A program made the translations under genes and the position numbers. Under the pieces are notes generated by a model that was not told the DNA's origin, ran no database searches, and saw only the letters and a program-made list of their open reading frames with translations. Source: Rhynochetos jubatus (Eukaryota; Chordata; Aves; Eurypygiformes; Rhynochetidae). From it: a stretch of 64,000 bases of DNA. The stretch's first letter is position 1, and each line of letters opens with the position of its first letter. The stretch spans positions 68,724,150 through 68,788,149 of the forward strand of contig CM050649.1 of assembly GCA_027574665.1 (NCBI GenBank), written 5' to 3'. Positions 61,626 to 64,000 of this stretch are shown here, one piece after another.

Positions 61626-64000
61626 CCACTATGCAATCAATGTGTCTAGCAAAGCAACCCCCTCATTTATCACAGGTCATAAAATGCCTCCCAGCATTCT
61701 GCACTGAGCTTTAGACTCTAAGTAAAGAGACCAAACGTCGCAATTACAACCTGACACAGAAAAAAAGAAAGAGATTTCAAGGGCATCACCAGGTGCTTAA
61801 GATCCTGCAGTAGCAAAACTGTCTGGAAACCTGAGTTCCGCAATGGTGTAGGAGTTACCAACACTACTTGCTGCCAATTAGTCTTTGTATGTGTTGAGTA
61901 TCCTCCCCCAAACTGACTTACAAAGGACTCACCTCCCAGATACTTCAACTAGAAATCCAGGCTGTTTAGTTCAAGCGGCAAAGAAACTCATGCTTTTTTT
62001 CCTTGAAAGGCTGTAGTTCAGTTGAAATGATAAGTAGTGAGGACCACAAGCGTATCAGTGATAACTCCCACCAACACCTTCTTTTTCTGGTAGGATTTAC
62101 TCCAAACATCAGAAAAGCTGGTACAGATGCTCAGTGAATTTGGCCCCTTAATTATGTTTCTCTAAGGACTATCACTAAGCATAGCAATTGTTTCACGCAG
62201 TCAATGGGCTGATGGTTTCCCAGCGTTGTTGCTTCTTGCTGTTACCACAGTCAACTGACGGATAAGTTAGACAAGACTCTCTAAACCAAAGAAGACTTGT
62301 CAGAACTGCTTTCCGTTTAGGGACACTTAACTGGAGGTATATCCCAGTATCATTCCATTCCAGTATTCAGTATTCCATGTAAACATTTCATTCTGGGTTG
62401 CTGTAAGCTGATCAAGTAGTCAAGCACTTTCAGTGCAGAGATTGTACATATTGTTGAATATTAGATTAAATTGAAGGCCTTCAGAATATGGAAATTATAG
62501 GCTGCTGGAAGGAAAGAAGGGATGGATCCAAAAATTGGAGATCTGAGAAATTTCTTCTGAATCAGTTTGTATTTTCAGGCACACCCCTTATTAGCAGTAA
62601 AGCATGTGAACGGTTGCCAGCTTTAATTTTATTTTATTTTTTTAATTCTGTTTTCATCCTGCTGCATCCCTTATGTGGTGGTATTTGTCAGCTTTTCAAG
62701 ACAAGGTAATAAAGGAGTTACGTGAAGCAAACCAATTCTGTGGCTTTGTCACATGCAGGGTATACTTAATGGTATAGTGAAGAAGGGTTAAAAAAAAAAA
62801 AAAAAGAATAGCCCAAACCCAAATCACTATTGTCTTGGAAAAACTTTAAGTGCCTAGCAAGGCAATGAAGATATGATGCTGTTCAAGATATTTGAGTGAG
62901 AATTATTGTATCTTACTGTGTTATTCAAAAACTGAGGTGATTATGTAGAAGCTATCTCTACTCCACCTTGTTTAACAGTGCACAAATATGATGAACTTCT
63001 GGTTCCAGTGAACTGAGGTAGAGGACAAGATGTATCTTCAAGAGGTAACCTAGAAGGTTGCTCCATGCAATTCCTAAACTAGTTTTGGAGGCACCTTTGC
63101 CTATGTGGAACATGCTAGGTTCCATGCTAGTCCATGAAAGGACTTCTGGCCACGGGTACTCAGCAAAACTTGTGATTTAGCATGATGTTTTCTTTACTAC
63201 AAAATTCTAACTGTTGGAGTGAAGGAACATACCGTTCTCTAACACCAGAGTCCTTACTACTAGTTGCAGAATTATAACCACTGAATGCCTAGCAGTTTAG
63301 TCCATATAGTAAATACCTATAGATGCATGAAGTAATGGAGATTTGATTAAGTCCCTTGCACTGTGTAGCATCCCTGATTTGGCAGTATTTAAAACCAGAG
63401 TGGCTCCATGAAAGCTTACCAGTCCCAGAAGACTTCACACCATTTCAGTAGTGACTGACTATCCAATAAAATTGGTTATTGTGAACCTCAAAAGGGTTTG
63501 TTGCCTTGAAGTAAAAAGTGAACAGTAGAGAGTTTGGAAAGTTTTACTTGTAAAAAGCAAGAAGATTCAGGATTAAGCTTATCTGTCCTGTATCCAGATT
63601 GTTTAGTTGTTAAATTCCATAAGCTAGTTATGGTGCAGTCATTCAGAAAGCATAGGTTTGACCTATGACAGTCAAAAGCATAGGTTTGACCATCAGTGCC
63701 TATCCTTAATAAATAACAGCTTTTTTTAACTTAATGTTCTCCCAGAAATGTTTCCTCATGGTGGGTTTCCTATATTGCCGAGACTATTTGCACAATTAAA
63801 AACATCTACACTCATTTCTTGTACGGGTTACATTAAAAAACCCTCCAACTGTTTATCAGGTGGGGTTCAAGCAGGTCTTTCCTTTTTAGATTTTCTTTGT
63901 ATGGTGATGTTTTGTTTCATATTTGCTAGCAAATAGGGTATTAGAGGTCCAGCATTTTGTTTCCTACCTGAATTTACTTGGGCAACTTGACTTCCTACTG
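61626..64000. other. Unique non-coding sequence, no gene seen
   Basis: An A16 run lies at 62,790-62,805 and a 17-bp direct repeat at 63,647-63,691. Frames are at most 79 codons. No element or exon recognised. Confidence 0.5.
63647..63691 (+). repeat. 17-bp direct repeat around nuclear-receptor-like words
   Basis: AAAGCATAGGTTTGACC occurs at 63,647-63,663 and again, identical, at 63,675-63,691. The first copy continues to make AGGTTTGACCT, in which AGGT and ACCT face each other, and contains the TGACCT half-site used by nuclear receptors. It is probably a local duplication; regulatory use is speculative. Confidence 0.7.

Noticed and set aside
1..64000. CRISPR arrays, rRNA or tRNA genes, bacterial operons
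   Set aside because: No spaced direct-repeat arrays, no conserved RNA sequences recognised and no dense coding; the repeats are vertebrate (bird) type.

Overview
The window looks like a piece of bird nuclear chromosome. The evidence is several chicken-repeat-1 (CR1) LINE copies with the usual 3'-end sequences, ERVL-type LTRs that start TG-TGCTGGTTTTGGC and end GGGTTAAACCACAACA, and microsatellites of several repeat classes. Nothing resembling mammalian SINE/L1 families was seen. Composition is AT-rich with few CpGs. No bacterial-style operons, rRNA, tRNA or CRISPR arrays were seen.

No protein-coding gene or convincing exon was recognised. The open frames are short and carry no domain I recognise, so the window most likely lies in an intergenic desert or a very long intron. 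Short exons or a lncRNA cannot be excluded by eye. The longest intact frame is 252 codons (19,099-19,857, minus strand) and is listed only as a hypothetical ORF.

Layout: 1-5,251 unique sequence; 5,252-5,520 minus-strand CR1 3' end; 5,693-5,718 G26 run; about 9,392-9,750 partial ERVL-type LTR; 14,693-14,730 A38 run; 20,769-21,038 plus-strand CR1 3' end; 29,171-29,817 complete solo LTR with 5-bp target duplications; 32,388-34,958 probable old endogenous retrovirus remnant (a decayed long open frame, a purine tract and an LTR-like unit with inverted termini and a poly(A) signal); 47,674-47,811 pure-purine (GAAAA)n tract; 49,031-49,450 minus-strand CR1 whose tail has expanded into (CATAG)12(AATAG)15; 52,415-52,815 decayed CR1-type reverse transcriptase fragment; 57,930-58,640 CpG-rich, homeodomain-site-like sequence that is the best candidate conserved regulatory element.

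I found no clearly new biological system. The items most worth checking are the LTR-like unit with its adjacent low-stop frame (32.4-35.0 kb), the candidate enhancers at 58.0-58.6 kb and 46.0-46.6 kb, and the CR1-tail-derived microsatellite. Family calls come from recognising consensus-like wording; no alignment was run.
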